64,000 nucleotides of DNA from Cyrtodaria siliqua (Eukaryota > Mollusca > Bivalvia > Adapedonta > Hiatellidae), in the NCBI GenBank assembly GCA_037043455.1, contig JAWPHD010006781.1, positions 1 to 64,000 on the forward strand. The letters are read 5' to 3'. Shown here piece after piece: positions 24,431 to 37,577 of the stretch (its first letter is position 1; every line of letters begins with the position of its first letter). The position numbers and the translations under genes were made by a program. Below the pieces are notes generated by a model, which did no database searches, was not told the DNA's origin, and saw only the letters and a list, made by a program, of their open reading frames with translations.

Positions 24431-26405
24431 TTTTATCATAAATTGGAACATTTTTAAAATTTTAGATTTCTTTAGGAAAAACCTGATATACCCCTTTAAC
24501 CTTACTATATCTAGTAGTGTACTAAACATATGTATCAATGATCAAACATGCCTGCTGTGTTGGTAACTTATATAGAAATGAAGCTTGGTATTGCATTTGA
24601 GGTCACTGAGTCAAGGTCCGGGTCGATGTACCATGTCCGTGGTTAGCGACATTGCATTGTAAACCTTCTCGACTCTCAGCACTCAGGGTTTGAATCCCAC
24701 TGGGAGCTCAACTTGTAAATGAGAAAGTGTCGATTCTTACTGCCAGGAGATATACAATTCACAGCAGATATTCAATTACAATACAATAAAGGCATGACTT
24801 ATTTCTCGTAATACACTAGTGTATTACATATGCACATGAGGACTGAATCACTGTGTCTGCAGAGAGTAAAACATTTAATCCCAAATGTTTGCATGGTATA
24901 TCATACGATACGTTCAGACACCTTAACTATTTATCATTATTTGAAATCTTACTTTATAAAATGCATGTTAGCAAAGTTAAATTTGGTTTAAGGTGTCGTA
25001 TTATTTGCAGGGCGAATGCATTTACAGGCTGCATAACGTAGTGACGTCATGTAAACAACAAAACGACGTCATGATTTCTCTTGCAGCGGTATATAAGGTA
25101 AATTGACAACATTAAAGTGAAACTATCACGTCGTAGGTGTGTTATGTGATAAACAGAATCTTACATTCGTGACTGTGTATTAGTGACTTTAATAAACTTG
25201 TTGGATAAAAAGATAGAATACTCAGCACAGCCTCGTATCCTATCCAACTTGTCCAACTTGTTTATTAAAATCAATAATACACAGTCACTCATGTAAGATC
25301 CTCTATATACAATACCACAACAAATCTACCAGGTGTTTAATTCCGGTTTTTTAAGGTCTCATTGTCCCTTTAAAGGGACTAGAGTGACCTAGAAATGTTA
25401 CCGTCACTTTATAAATTATTCACTATTGTTTACAAAATACTTTGGACCGGTAAGTTCCATGAAGCTACTCTAAGCTGAATTAGATACATTTGCATATGCA
25501 CTGAAACAAATAATGATGGTTTTATTAGAATAAGGATTGACACACATTTACAGATTGCCTCCAGTTCCTTTAAGATTACCACTCATTTCAAAGTTATACA
25601 AAGTCCATGCATCAAACGATAATTGAAATTAAACTGACCATGATGTTGCCAAAACAGTTTTGCTAACAGAATACAGTTTGTGCATAAAAGCTGCAATCTA
25701 ACCCAACTTAAGCACAAATATGATGGTCATTAACTGTGATATGCAACTGTGGCACAGTTCCATCTAAATGTCAGAGGTCGACAACAAAGACATTCCTGCA
25801 AAATAGCATGACAATCTAGTCCTGTGTGTTTTGAATTAATTTGTCCAGATCATAATCTGCAAATCAAGCTTAAGTGAAAACAAATTCACATTATAGAGGG
25901 AGTTGTATCTATGCCAATGTTAGTTTTTTTGAAGAGGGTTTTCTTGAAAACTAACATGTGGTCCATTGCATTTTGGGAAGATTCATGTTATGGTAATTTA
26001 TTCACATTCTCTTAATTATTATTGTCAACACAAATGGCATTAAAGGGACATATGGCAATCTTGATTTTTTATTAAAAATTCACGGTGTCCCGTTAGTTTT
26101 TCTTGCATTCGCTCAATCATTAATATTAATTTTTAGAATATTTCAAAGCAAATTGTTTTTACATATTACTGACTTATGACAATATTGAACTAATAATATA
26201 TTTAAAAAATGTGTAGAATATTGAACGAAATAGAATTCTCATTTTTTTCATTTAATTATATGCAAGCAGTTTTAAAGTCAACATGATACAGGATTAATAA
26301 ATCGCTGTACTAATAGTAATGCCTGATATAAAACTCAAGATTGCCATGTGTTCGTTTAAATTTCAAATAAACTTTAATTTTCAAGGAGGCGTAGCTACTG
26401 CACCT
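24431..26405. other. ZAK intron, no gene seen
   Basis: 24650-24760 is a SINE fragment (B box GGTTTGAATCCCACTGGGAG). 25130-25320 is a fold-back: CTTACAT..GTGACTGTGTATT and AATACACAGTCACTCATGTA pair. Remainder is AT-rich. Confidence 0.5.
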
Positions 26406-26662
26406 GCATCCGTCTCAATAGAAAATGGCCATTCCACTATCTGAAAATCCACTGACAGCAGTCAGTATTTGTTTTTATCATTCTCATTTTCTCAAAGCAC
26501 GTTACTGTTGGTACTATAGCAGCGGGAAAACAATGTAAATAAAAGAAATTAATTTGCCTTTTTTTCCCGGCAGTTTTGCAGTTTAAACGATTGGTGTAAA
26601 TGGCAAATTTATCAAAAAGCGCTATTGGCTTCATGGAATTTGCCATTTACTTTAAAACCGCA
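26406..26662. repeat. 255-bp dispersed repeat, copy 2
   Basis: Second copy of 23031-23288, direct orientation, 3.4 kb apart, with only a handful of differences. Confidence 0.85.
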
Positions 26663-26907
26663 TCAACACCCCACCCTTTCCCATCCCCAAAAAATGTGAA
26701 TCAATTCTTAAATAAAAGCAGTTTTTTCGATACCGATGTTAGCCTTCAATGAAGATTTTCTTGAAATCTAACATTTTAAATGAAGTTATTTACTTTCAAG
26801 TGCAAGCAGTTTACAAACAGTCTTGATAAAAAATTTAATTCAAAGTAATCCATTAACAAGTAAAAAAGGTAAATACTGTGTTAGGCATAACATGTACACT
26901 ACAATAC

Positions 26908-27160
26908 CTTTTTTCTCTGGTGTTGTGACGGGTATGAACACATTTCTCTCCACCCAGGCTCCTTGCAGCAGCGGTGAACTCTTGGAAGTTCTAAGGTCAG
27001 TCCTGCTTGGTGATTTTGGCTGTTTTCTTGTAACACTGACAGTCGATGCTGCGTCCTTGGCTGGATCTAAGGTCAAGGTCATGATCTTTTGACCGGCATT
27101 TGCTCCACCTGCTTCAAGTCGATGTGTGTATCTACAGGACCTTGGCTTTCTCACTTTGTT
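26908..27160 (-). CDS. MAP3K20: ZAK exon: post-domain basic linker
   Basis: 253 nt, phase 0 to 1. Starts NKVRKPRSCRYTHRLEAGG and ends VTTPEKK. Low-complexity, Lys/Arg/Ser rich, probably disordered; the position matches the ZAK region after the beta domain. Acceptor preceded by a nine-T tract and cag; donor GTATTG. It joins in frame to GVSDVWSSVVAG in the last exon. Confidence 0.85.
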
Positions 27161-27299
27161 CTGAAAAAAAAAGGATTATATTGTGTTAAAGCTGACAGTT
27201 CACTAACCTATTCAGGGCATATACTTCGACACTATCAACAAATCTGAAACCTGTACCAAATATGCTGAAAAACCCGAACTTGTTCAGATATGCACTAAC

Positions 27300-27460
27300 A
27301 CCTCATATTAGGTTATATTGGGACTTACAGAGGCAGATGAGATGGATCAAGTTTCCAATCAGACATGCCTCCACCATGGAGTGAACCCACGCAGGATAAA
27401 GGTCTGTAGCTCTTAATCCAAGGCCTTATCCAATAAGCTACATAAGCTGTATATCATGTA
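27300..27460 (-). mobile_element. Possible tRNA-derived SINE fragment
   Basis: On the minus strand TAGCTTATTGGATAAGG (A-box-like) and GGGTTCACTCC (B-box-like) are spaced as in a tRNA head. Body not recognised. Confidence 0.4.
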
Positions 27461-27922
27461 TATGTAAGCATACATAAAAAAACAACAACGTCACTTACAG
27501 TGACAAATGGCCCCAAAGTGGTTTTGACCTTTGACCTCTAATTGTGACCTTGACCTTGGAGCCAAGGACCTGGATCTCGAGAGACACATCGTCTTGTTGT
27601 GGTGAGCACTTGTGCCAAGTTATTAGAAAATCCGTGCAGGAATGTCAGAGTTATTGACCGGACACGATTGTATGGACGGATTGACTGACAGACGGTGCGA
27701 CTACTATATGCCGCCCTTCTGGGACATAAAAAAAGACTGACTAGTTTCAATTGGGTTCTCTCATTAAATAAAGTCTTTATTATTAGTAGTACAACATAAT
27801 GTCATTGTATTTCTGTAACCTTTCTGTAACACCATGATGAAAAGTGGTCTCGACCTTGAATGACCTCTTTAAGGTCAAGGTCATATACAACAACCTGTTG
27901 CAGGCAAACAATATTTACATAC

Positions 27923-28120
27923 CTCAAAAGTGACAAGGCATTCAATGTCCATATCTTCATGGATGCCTTGACACCATTTCTCCATTATGAAAGGTGGCTG
28001 CTTGACCTTGAATGACCCCTGCTGGTTACAGGTGAAGGTCACGTCTTTTATACAGGTCAATATGTTGACCTCGCTGTCATCTTCATCATCGATCTCCATG
28101 TACATCTTCCATTTGTGATC
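27923..28120 (-). CDS. MAP3K20: ZAK exon: core of the beta-rich (YEATS-like) domain
   Basis: 66 codons, phase 0 to 0. It begins DHKWKMYMEIDDEDDSEV, contains LTCIKDVTFTC, and ends with KQPPFIMEKWCQGIHEDM followed by DIECLVTFE. The motifs are near-identical to vertebrate ZAK and do not occur in other MAP3Ks, making this the most diagnostic exon. Acceptor ttttgcag, donor GTATGT. Confidence 0.95.
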
Positions 28121-29936
28121 CTGCAAAATATGAAATGTTATTATTTAATTATATGTTTCTCCCCGATAATGTTTGTGTTGGGTCATGGCAATTTTTCCGC
28201 AGTACCAAAAACATGAGGGAGAGCCAGTTGCCAGCAATGATCTAGCCAGAGATCAACTTTATGGGAACACTGTGTCCTGGTGGCATTAGAGCTAGAGGCT
28301 CTAGAGGCTCAAGAGGACATGATGGTGTTCTTGTAAATATAACAGACAGGAAGTGATGTATTTGTTTTGTTTATTGGAATGACGAGAAATAACCAAGCAT
28401 CATTCATGATTCTTTTGTGTAAAGTTTCATGGAAATCCTTTCAGTTCTTTGAAAGTTATGACTGAGACATGATTGTTTCGGATGGCAGGATGAACTGATG
28501 TAAGTGCAATTACTATATGCCTCCCTCCCGGGGCATAAAAATAGCTTCTTCATGCAAATACGCAGCTAAAAATGGACATGCCCCTATACTACTGCCTGCA
28601 ATACTTCTTTTTTTTTTGTTATACAATGTTTTATTTCATCATTCATTTGATACATTATACAAGCATTAGCAGATGGTATATCATATTCGTTGTCTATAAA
28701 ACATTATTTACAATACAGTTTATATTTCTGATGAAATCATTTTCTTTACGGACAAAGGTTATTGAAAAGAGAGTTACCTCCGAGTGTTTGAAAGTATAGA
28801 AGAGTATAGTTTAGTATGCAGATGATAACAGAATTATGTAAGGTTTGAAAGAAGCATATGAAGACTAAACAGAAGAGACGAAAATTCGGACAGAACAGAG
28901 AATTGCATTGCTTCCCCTTTTGTTGTCTTCGGTTATATGTAAATATCACTATCCACTGGCAACATCAAGAGGGTGTGATAATTATTTTATTATACCGAAC
29001 AAATACTCCTAATATACGAATATACTCGATAATGAAGAAAAAATTGTTGTTGAAAAAATCTATTTTTAGAACTGAGCTAGCGGGATGACATTTTGCGCTA
29101 TCACACGATATGACGCGTTGAGGGTGATAGTGCGAAATATCAACCCAGCAGGGTATGGGGATTTTACATGGAGTGATTACAGTGAGGTATAATAATGTAT
29201 TATAGCATACTTTAATTAATACCAGTTTATTTATCGGAAGTTTCGCCATATCATGGCTGTCTAATTTGTCATGGTTCATCGCTATTTGCTTTTCTATTTC
29301 GATTTGTCTGATATTTTTCTTGTACCATAGCTCTATTAGTTTTCCTTTGCTCTTGCTTATGATATAATTTTCATAAACCGTGTTATAAACATGATAAATG
29401 CCGGTATATTTCAGTCGTGCTATAAATGACAGATTCGGCAGTTATACCATGGTCTACTCAATTTTACGCGCGCGCGGGTTGTAATGTTTACACTCAACCT
29501 GTCAATCAAAACAACTAAACCATTACCAAAACAGCACTCCTTGACATTGCATTTGCCCAATAATATACAAAGGCGATTGGCTGCAATAAACAAAACATGG
29601 GTCATGCTTATGCCGCGTGATATTGCTATTTCTTGATTGGATTGAGCTGTTATTTTTACTGAAAACTGCAACGCCCTAAAACTTCTTGCATGCGTGTACT
29701 TGGATTAATGGCTATAGTACAAAACATATATAGCATGTTTTTCTCGCATGCGATTTATATTACTGCACTCTCGGGCTTACGGCCCTCGAGAAGCAGTATA
29801 AATCGCATATACTTGAAAAATGATGCTATAAATATTACTTGAATTTGTTTGATTCAGGCACGGATTTTAAACATTTGTTAATGAACATGATCATGATGAT
29901 GAATATAAAATATTTCACACTTAAAATAATGAAATT
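28121..29936. other. ZAK intron, no gene seen
   Basis: 28560-28870 is AT-rich, LINE-tail-like. 29715-29830 is a fold-back (TGCGATTTATA...TATAAATCGCA with inner CTCGGGC). Short open frames show no recognisable family. Confidence 0.45.
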
Positions 29937-31690
29937 CTACATATCTATAGCATAATCTTGTCTTTGAATTCCAAAACCGTCGGTTCTTAGATTGAAATCG
30001 ATGTTTACATTTAACGTATTTAAGAATATATGCAGCTCATTCCAAAATTGTTGAATATGCATACATTCCCAGAAAAGATGATTTAAGCATTCTATGTTCA
30101 TATTGCACCCTTCACAGAGACTTGAGTGAACGATTTTGTATCTGAATAGCGATTTATTTGTGGGTATTATTCTCATCAAATATTTATATTGTAAGTTCCT
30201 TAGTTTTATATTTATTGTCAATTTTATTGGTGTGATATAGACTGCTTTCCATTCAATATCTGTAAACATGTTTTCCCATTTTTGTTGTGATTTTATTTCC
30301 AGGTCAGTTTCTGTATCACTTTGTATTTAGATATTGTAATATAGTATAAGAATTTATTTAATTGTTTAGCTTTAAGAAATTTATTTAGGAAACTTTTGTT
30401 TCTTTCTGCATTAATATCTTCGTGTTTTATCTTTTCTTTCCATTCTTTAGGTATAATTGATTTATCAAGGAGTTTTTTAAAAAGTCTAGGTTTGGAATTT
30501 GATGTAATTCGCTTATTTCCTGAAATGTATAAAACTCTTTTTTTTTCTATATATAAAAATTTCTTCTATTAGTTTAATTCTTTCCTCTTTCTAACCAATT
30601 ATTGTAGAAGATAGTATGTCCACCTGCTTTGATATTCGAATTATTCCATATTATTTCTTGACTAACATTTTCGTTACATTTATTTTCTTTTATTTCATTC
30701 CATGCTATAAATATAATATCTCTATAAAAGTTGTCTTTTGGAAATACTTTAAGAATACATGATTTGTTTAAATTGCAATCTAATAAGAGCTGTCCGCCGA
30801 CTTTGTTTAATTCTTTCGTGTAAATTACTTTCCATTTGCCATTGTCTTTAGTATCTAGTATTCGTTTTATCCAGTTTGCTTTCAATGCATTATGAAATTT
30901 ATTTATGTCAATCATTTTTATTCCTTCATTTTCATAATCCTGAATAATTGTTTTCCTTTTTATTTTATCTGGTTTATTATCCCCTAAAAATGAGAACATT
31001 AGGTCATTAATTTGTTTGATCTTTTCTTTTAGAGTGTTAGGCCGAACCGTTGAGTATATATAATTTTTGGAAATGCAAAACATTTTATGAGAGTAATTTT
31101 TCCTAGTAGCATAAGTCTGTGCTGCCAGCTTTTCAAACAATTTTTGAATTCTTCTACCAGCTTCTGATCTAAATTTAAGGCTATTATATTGTTTCTATTT
31201 GTATGAAAGTACATTCCTAGTGCTTTTGCCTGATCAGAACACCAATGAAGTTTATTTTTGGACAATATTTAAAAACCCGAATTTTTAAGTGAGCGTGCCT
31301 TTAACGCTATACATTTGGAGTAATTTAATTCGAGTCCAGATACATTTGTAAAATTATAAAATTTATAACATTCATTTATTTCGGGTTTCAAAAGATTACC
31401 TTGATCCATCTGTGAGAAACGATGCATTATCTGCAAATAAAGTTTGTTTAATTTCTTGATCATTTATAATTATTTCTTTAATATCCGTTATTTCATAAGA
31501 TAGAAGCTTAATGCAAATAATGAATACATATGGGGACAAGGGGCATCCTTGGCATACACCGCGTTCTACTGGGAAAAAGTCAGAAATAAATCCGTTATTA
31601 ATAATACAACTTTTAGCATCTGTATAAAACAGTTTTACCCAATTTACCTGCGATACTTCTTCTATAGATGCAAGTTATCCTTCAGAAGAC
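29937..31690 (-). pseudogene. LINE reverse-transcriptase relic (L1/Tx1-like)
   Basis: Minus strand, 5' to 3': RT block GFISDFFPVERGVCQGCPLS (31600-31540); the catalytic YADD position reads FADN (31426-31437); SGLELNYSKCIALK; LGMYFHTNRNNI with WQHRLMLLGKITLIKCFA (31265-31029); FSFLGDNKPDKIKRK and KMIDINKFHNALKANWIKR; then the tail IPTNKSLFRYKI...CEGC....LNHLFWEC. Several frameshifts separate these. Family assignment is by motif style only. Confidence 0.78.
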
Positions 31691-32639
31691 AATATAATTA
31701 CATCTATAGGAGTTATGGAAACTAATGTTTTACTTAAAGAGATACATGGCAATTGGGAAGTAGATAAGTATTATAATTCAGTAACACCTCCATTCATTTA
31801 TCAAGTAAATGTAAAAACTAACGGGATCCCGCAAGTTAAAACAAATTAAAGATTGCCTCTCTAAGCCTTTTCATGATGTAACAACATCTGAGTAAAAGAC
31901 GTAACTACGCATTAAGCCAGTAGGTAGATATATAGACAAATGTAATTAATGTGTAATGTATGATTGCAAAGCAGATGTGTTTCTTCATCAAAAACCTCGT
32001 AAAAATCAAATTAATATTGTTATTTATTTCCTAGATTACTTGCTACACATTTATTAAGTACCATGCATGAATAATTCGCTCATAAAATGTTACATCAGGG
32101 TAATATATAAATTGCCCTAAGTTTGGTATAAAATTCCAATAAAGCATTATTCAGAAAGTTATCATACCGACTTATGGAGTCTTATGCAATAATTTAAAAA
32201 CTGCATTCCTAGCATAAAGTTATGCTTTAGTAGATGGATATCTGGCATGTTATCGTTGAAGTTAATAAAGATATCAATGATGAACATCTGTGACTTGTCT
32301 CCCCTGATAACTCTCTCCGAACGACTTTGTTCAACCATTTAGTTCTCTGTCCAACAGCTTGGTTCCTTGTCCAACCATTTAGTTCCCACTCAGTTTGCAA
32401 ATATGCAAGATACGACGAAAAACGGGATAAAAGCAGGAGGTAGATGTAATTGCATCTTGATTCTGGCATACAACTTTGCATGTACATGGAGAAACATCTT
32501 AATAACTATACAGCACAAGCATTACTTATTCTCATTGTCAAATTCATTTTTTATTTATGGTACAATACAAAACAAATACAAATCTCAAAAGTCGAGGTAC
32601 TCGCTATCCGCAACAGTGATATACGTGGTATACGCCAAC
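31691..32639. other. ZAK intron, no gene seen
   Basis: AT-rich. 32290-32400 has three TTTAGTT(C/T)CC..GTCCAAC-like short repeats. No supportable gene. Confidence 0.45.
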
Positions 32640-34965
32640 GGTGATAGTAGGAGGGTGTTGCTGCCATGCAGATGTGTGTATGATGTAAGTGCTTTAGTTT
32701 GACAGTAGGTCAAGGTCATTGACATTGACCCTCTGATAGTAGGAGTGTGTTGCTGTCATGTAGATGTGTGTATGATGTAAGTGCTTTAGTTTGACAGTAG
32801 GTCAAGGTCATTCACATTGACCCTTTGATAGTAGGAGTGTGTTGTTGTCATGTATATGTGTGTATGATGTAAGTGCTTTAGTCTGACAGTAGGTCAAGGT
32901 CATTCACATTGACCCTTTGATAGTAGGAGTGTGTTGCTGCCATGTAGATGTGTGTATGATGTAAGTGCTTTAGTCTGACAGTAGGTCAATGTCAGTCACA
33001 TTGACCGTCTGATAGTAGGAGTGTGTTGCTGCCATGTAGATGTGTGTATGATGTAAGTGCTTTAGTCTGACAGTAGGTCAAGGTCATTCACATTGACCCT
33101 TTGATAGTAGGAGTGTGTTGCTGCCATGTAGATGTGTGTATGATGAAATAGCTTTAGTCTGACAGTAGGTCAAGGTCATTCACATTGACCCTTTGATAGT
33201 AGGAGTGTGTTGCTGCCATGTAGATGTGTGTATGATGTAAGTGCTTTAGTCTGACAGTAGGTCAAGGTCATTCACATTGACCCTTTGATAGTAGGAGTGT
33301 GTTGCTGCCATGTAGATGTGTGTATGATGTAAGTGCTTTAGTCTGACAGTAGGTCAAGGTCATTCACATTGACCCTTTGATGGTAGGAGTGTGTTGCTGC
33401 CATGTAGATGTGTGTATGATGTAAGTGCTTTAGTCTGACAGTAGGTCAAGGTCATTCACATTGACCCTTTGATAGTAGGAGTGTGTTGCTGCCATGTAGA
33501 TGTGTGTATGATGTAAGTGCTTTAGTCTGACAGTAGGTCAATGTCAGTCACATTGATCGTCTGATAGTAGGAGTGTGTTGTTGTCATGTGGATGTGTGTA
33601 TGATGCAAGTGCTTAAGTTTGACAGTAGGTCAAGGTCATTCACACTGACCTTCTGATAGTAGGAGTGTGTTACTGTCATGAAAATGTGTGTATGCTATAA
33701 GTGCTTTAGTTTGACAGTAGGTCAAGGTCATATATATTGACCTTCTGATAGTAGGAGTGTGTTGCTGTCATGTAGATATGTGTATGACTATGATGTAAGT
33801 GCTTTAGTTTGACAGTAGGTCAAGGTAATTCACATTGACCTTCTAATAATAGGAGTGTGTTACTGTCATGTAGATGAGTATGACGTATGGGATTTAGCCT
33901 GACTGTAGGTCAAGGTCATTCACATTCACCAGCTGATAGGAGTGTGTTACTGTTGTGTAGATGTGTCTAATGCTTGTCTGACAGCAGGTCAAGGTCAATC
34001 ACATTGCACTTCTGATAGTAGGAGTTTGTTGCTGTCATGGAGATGTGTGTATGATAGTGTTTAGTCTGAGAGTTAGTCAAGGTCATTCACATTGACCTTC
34101 TGATAGTAGGAGTTTGTTGCTGTCATGAAGATGTGTGTAAGATAGTGTTTAGTCTGAGAGTTGGTCAAAGTCATTCACATTGACCTTCTGATAGTAAGAG
34201 TGTTGCTGTCATGTAGATGTGTGTATGATGTAAGTGCTTTAGTTTGACAGTAGGTCAAGGTCATTCACATTGACCTTCTGATAGTAGGAGTGTGCTGCTG
34301 TCATGTAGATGTGTGTATGATGTAGGTGCTTTAGTTTGACAGCAGGTCAATGTCATTTACATTGACCTTCTGACAGTAGGAGTGTGTTGCTGTCATGTAG
34401 ATGTGTGTATGATGTAAGTGCTTTAGTTTGACAGTAGGTCAAGGTCATTCACATTGACCTTCTGATAGTAGGAGTGTGCTGCTGTCATGTAGATGTGTGT
34501 ATGATGTAGGTGCTTTAGTTTGACAGTAGGTCAATGTCATTCACATTGACCTTCTGATAGTAGGAGTGTGCTGCTGTCATGTAGATGTGTGTATGATGTA
34601 GGTGCTTTAGTTTGACAGTAGGTCAATGTCATTTACATTGACCTTCTGACAGTAGGAGTGTGTTGCTGTCATGTAGATGTGTGTATGATGTAAGTGCTTT
34701 AGTTTGACAGTAGGTCATTCACATTGACCGGCTGATAGGGGTGTGTTGCTGTCATGAAGATGTGTGTATGATGCAAGTGTTTTAGCATTTGCAGGTAGAT
34801 CAAGGTCATTCACATTGACCGTCTGATAGTAGGAGCGTGTTGCTGTCATGAAGATGTGTGTATGATGCAAGTGTTTTAGCATTTGCAGGTAGATCAAGTT
34901 CATTCACATTGACCGTCTGACAGTAGGAGCGTGTTGCTGTCATGAAGATATACATCTAAGTGTGT
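32640..34965 (+). repeat. 92-bp tandem array, about 25 units
   Basis: Unit includes GATAGTAGGAGTGTGTTGCT, CATGTAGATGTGTGTATGAT, AAGTGCTTTAG and GACAGTAGGTCAAGGTCATT. Central units (32930-33560) are nearly identical while the edges diverge, as expected for unequal exchange. Most units hold TAGGTCAAGGTCA plus an inverted TGACC. It lies in the ZAK intron between 36168 and 28120. Confidence 0.92.
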
Positions 34966-36167
34966 ATGATTTAAGTGTATTAGAGTATGAAGCTTAAGGG
35001 AGTTTCTGTGTGAGAAATGGACTAAATGAACAAAATAGGTCAAAGTCAATCATGTAGACCTACTGATGGTAGGAGCTTGTTTCATGTAGATGTGTTTTTG
35101 AAGTTTGAAAACTGTACAGCTTCTTGTATCTGAGTAATGATTTAAGAAACACTTTGAATGTAAAGCTTTAACACAGTGCAGAAAGAAGATGAAGGTCATT
35201 CATACTGACCTTCTTCTGGTAGGAACCTAGAGTTGTTATGTAATACAAACATGTGTGAAGTAAGAAAGCTCTATGGCTTCTGGTGCCTCAGAAAAGGAGT
35301 TAACTAAAAACTTGAATGTAAAACTTGAATGTTCGAATGGACAAGCCAAATATACCGGCAAGATTATTTCAATATGCCTGCTCCACTTTCATGGCGGGAC
35401 ATAAAAAGAATGCAGCTCCTAGATTTTACCAATCTAAGTACTGACCTGGCACTGCTTTGCTTTACTTTAGGGACTGGACTTGAGTGAGTGGAAAAGAACA
35501 GTAGACATCATATTTTGCTTTACGAGGTCAATTCATATTTTACAGAAATGTGAATGGGCGTCCATATAACCACCATAAATAGCACTACTTGCCTGGACTG
35601 GAGTCTATATTAACATGCACAAGTAGTAACAATTATGTAGAGTTGAGGACGATTCAACAATACATAATTGTATTCAGACTATTTATTGTATTATACCAGC
35701 CCCTTCTAGAGGTGCCCGTTCCAAAGAAAATCTCCGACATTTTTATAATGATTATTGATTAGAAGTCATTGTTTACACTAAACCAACTACCAGGAGTGTA
35801 GCTGGCTGACTAAGTTGTATGAGCATACAGACTGGAAGTTGCTAATTGGGTATGTGGGCATGCTCCCCTAGTTTGTTGTAATTAACATAAAATGGTTCAT
35901 TCTAACGAGCTTTGGGAGACTTTTTGGGACTATTAAAACAGAACTCCAAAATCATCATGTTTTGGACGGATTTTAAGATTAGCAAAACGTAATACTGAAA
36001 GTTATAACAAAAAAGTCTACTTTTCGGATTATTTAACAAAAAAAAGTTCCACCCCCATTCCCCACTCCCTCTTAATTTTTTAAGGCATTTTTAGAATTTC
36101 ATATCTGGGAAAAAGTTGTAGGACGGGTCTGAAGTGCCTATAAGTAGATATGCCACTGACTACCAAC
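34966..36167. other. Degenerate array edge and intron
   Basis: 34966-35230 carries two diverged relatives of the 92-bp unit (GGTCAAAGTCAATCATGTAG, GAAGGTCATTCATACTGACC). 35230-36167 shows no gene. Confidence 0.5.
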
Positions 36168-36263
36168 CTTATTGGTGCTGCCCAGGCGCTGATGGTGCCC
36201 GAATATCAGTGTTACAGTCACAGTCTTACCGTCTGCCTCAAACACATCTGCCTCTTTTACTGA
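36168..36263 (-). CDS. MAP3K20: ZAK exon: start of the beta-rich (YEATS-like) domain
   Basis: 32 codons, phase 0 to 0: SVKEADVFEADGKTVTVTLI then FGHHQRLGSTNK. Corresponds to the ZAK stretch with VNLELVFG. Acceptor atttcag, donor GTTGGT (non-optimal but phase-correct). The next exon begins DHKWKMYME. Confidence 0.85.
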
Positions 36264-36401
36264 CTGAAATATAAATAAAACATCCACGTAATTACGGTCT
36301 TCCACTTTGTAGTTCAATAAGTTTTACTATAACTTTCTTGTGCAACTCTTAATCATTTTGTTACTAATGTTTGCATTATATATATAAATTTCTCATTGCA
36401 T

Positions 36402-36638
36402 AATGTCTCCGTGGCCGAATGGTTAACAACGTTGCTTGTAAACCTTTGCCTCTGACCGATGCGGGTTCGAATCCCACTGGGAGCTCGACTTGTGAGGAAA
36501 TGTCGATTCTTATGGATGGCGGGAGGTGTACAGTACTGGTTCTACCCAGGAAAAGTGGGTGGTCTGCCTCCACCACAAAAAAATTACCGTCATAAATAAC
36601 CTAAGGGTTGAAAATGACATAAAACACCATTAAAAAAA
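36402..36638 (+). mobile_element. tRNA-derived SINE
   Basis: GTCTCCGTGGCCGAATGGTT (A box) and GCGGGTTCGAATCCCACTGG (B box), body GAGGAAATGTCGATTC and GTACTGGTTCTACCCAGG, tail ACATAAAACACCATTAAAA. Lies between two ZAK exons only 420 bp apart (36263 and 36684), so it makes up most of that intron. Confidence 0.85.
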
Positions 36639-36683
36639 ACAAAAACTCGTTGCATAAAAATATTTTTTGTGAGGGGAGATTAC

Positions 36684-36746
36684 CTGGGACAGTGGTGGAA
36701 AATTCAGCAGTCTGTAGTTATGGGCCTTCAGCAACTCGATTTCTGT
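36684..36746 (-). CDS. MAP3K20: ZAK exon: SAM to beta-domain linker
   Basis: 21 codons, phase 0 to 0: TEIELLKAHNYRLLNFPPLS then Q. It finishes the last SAM helix and carries the FPPL linker found in ZAK. Acceptor ttacag, donor GTAATC. Confidence 0.88.
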
Positions 36747-37045
36747 CTGTAATGCAATACACAAACAATACACAATAATGTAAAATGAACTACCTGTATA
36801 TATATGCATGGGTTTGAAGACTATTTTAGTCAAATCAAGTCGGTGTTTACTAGTAGCAGACACTTATTAAGACTGCCACGCCATAGACAGTCGGCATGAT
36901 AAATTAAAACTAACTGTCGCCGAGGCAGACAAATACCCCATGCTGGCAACTTGTTGTGGGGTCGGTAAACATACAAGACTTTGTTCCTATAAGATAATAA
37001 GACCAGACAAGAATTTTCTATTTGACTACCAAGTATGAAATGCAT

Positions 37046-37539
37046 TAAAAATACAAAGGATCATAACTCAGTGGAAAATTATTGAACTGGAACATCATGA
37101 AAGTATGCACATCTCCTCTTGATTTGATACTTCCTAGCATGTTTCAATAAATTCTATCAAGGAGTTTTAGAGAAACAGCGCGGACAAGAATTTTCTATTG
37201 CACTACCAAGTATGAAATGCATTAAAAATACAAATGGCCATAACTCAGTGGAAAATTATCAAACCAGAACGTCATGACAGTATGCACATCTCCACTTGAT
37301 ATTGATACTTCCTAGCAAGTTTTACTAAATTTTAACAAGGCGTTTAAGAGAAATAGTCTGGACAAGAATTGCGTCTACGGACAGATATTAGAACTACAAA
37401 TGGCCATTACTCAGTGGAAAATTATTAAACCAGAACGTCATGATGGTATGCACATCTCCACTTGATATTGATACTTCCTAGCAAGTTTCGCTAAATTCTA
37501 ACAAGGAGTTTTAGAGAAATAGCCCCGACAAGGATTTCG

Positions 37540-37577
<38 letters not shown>

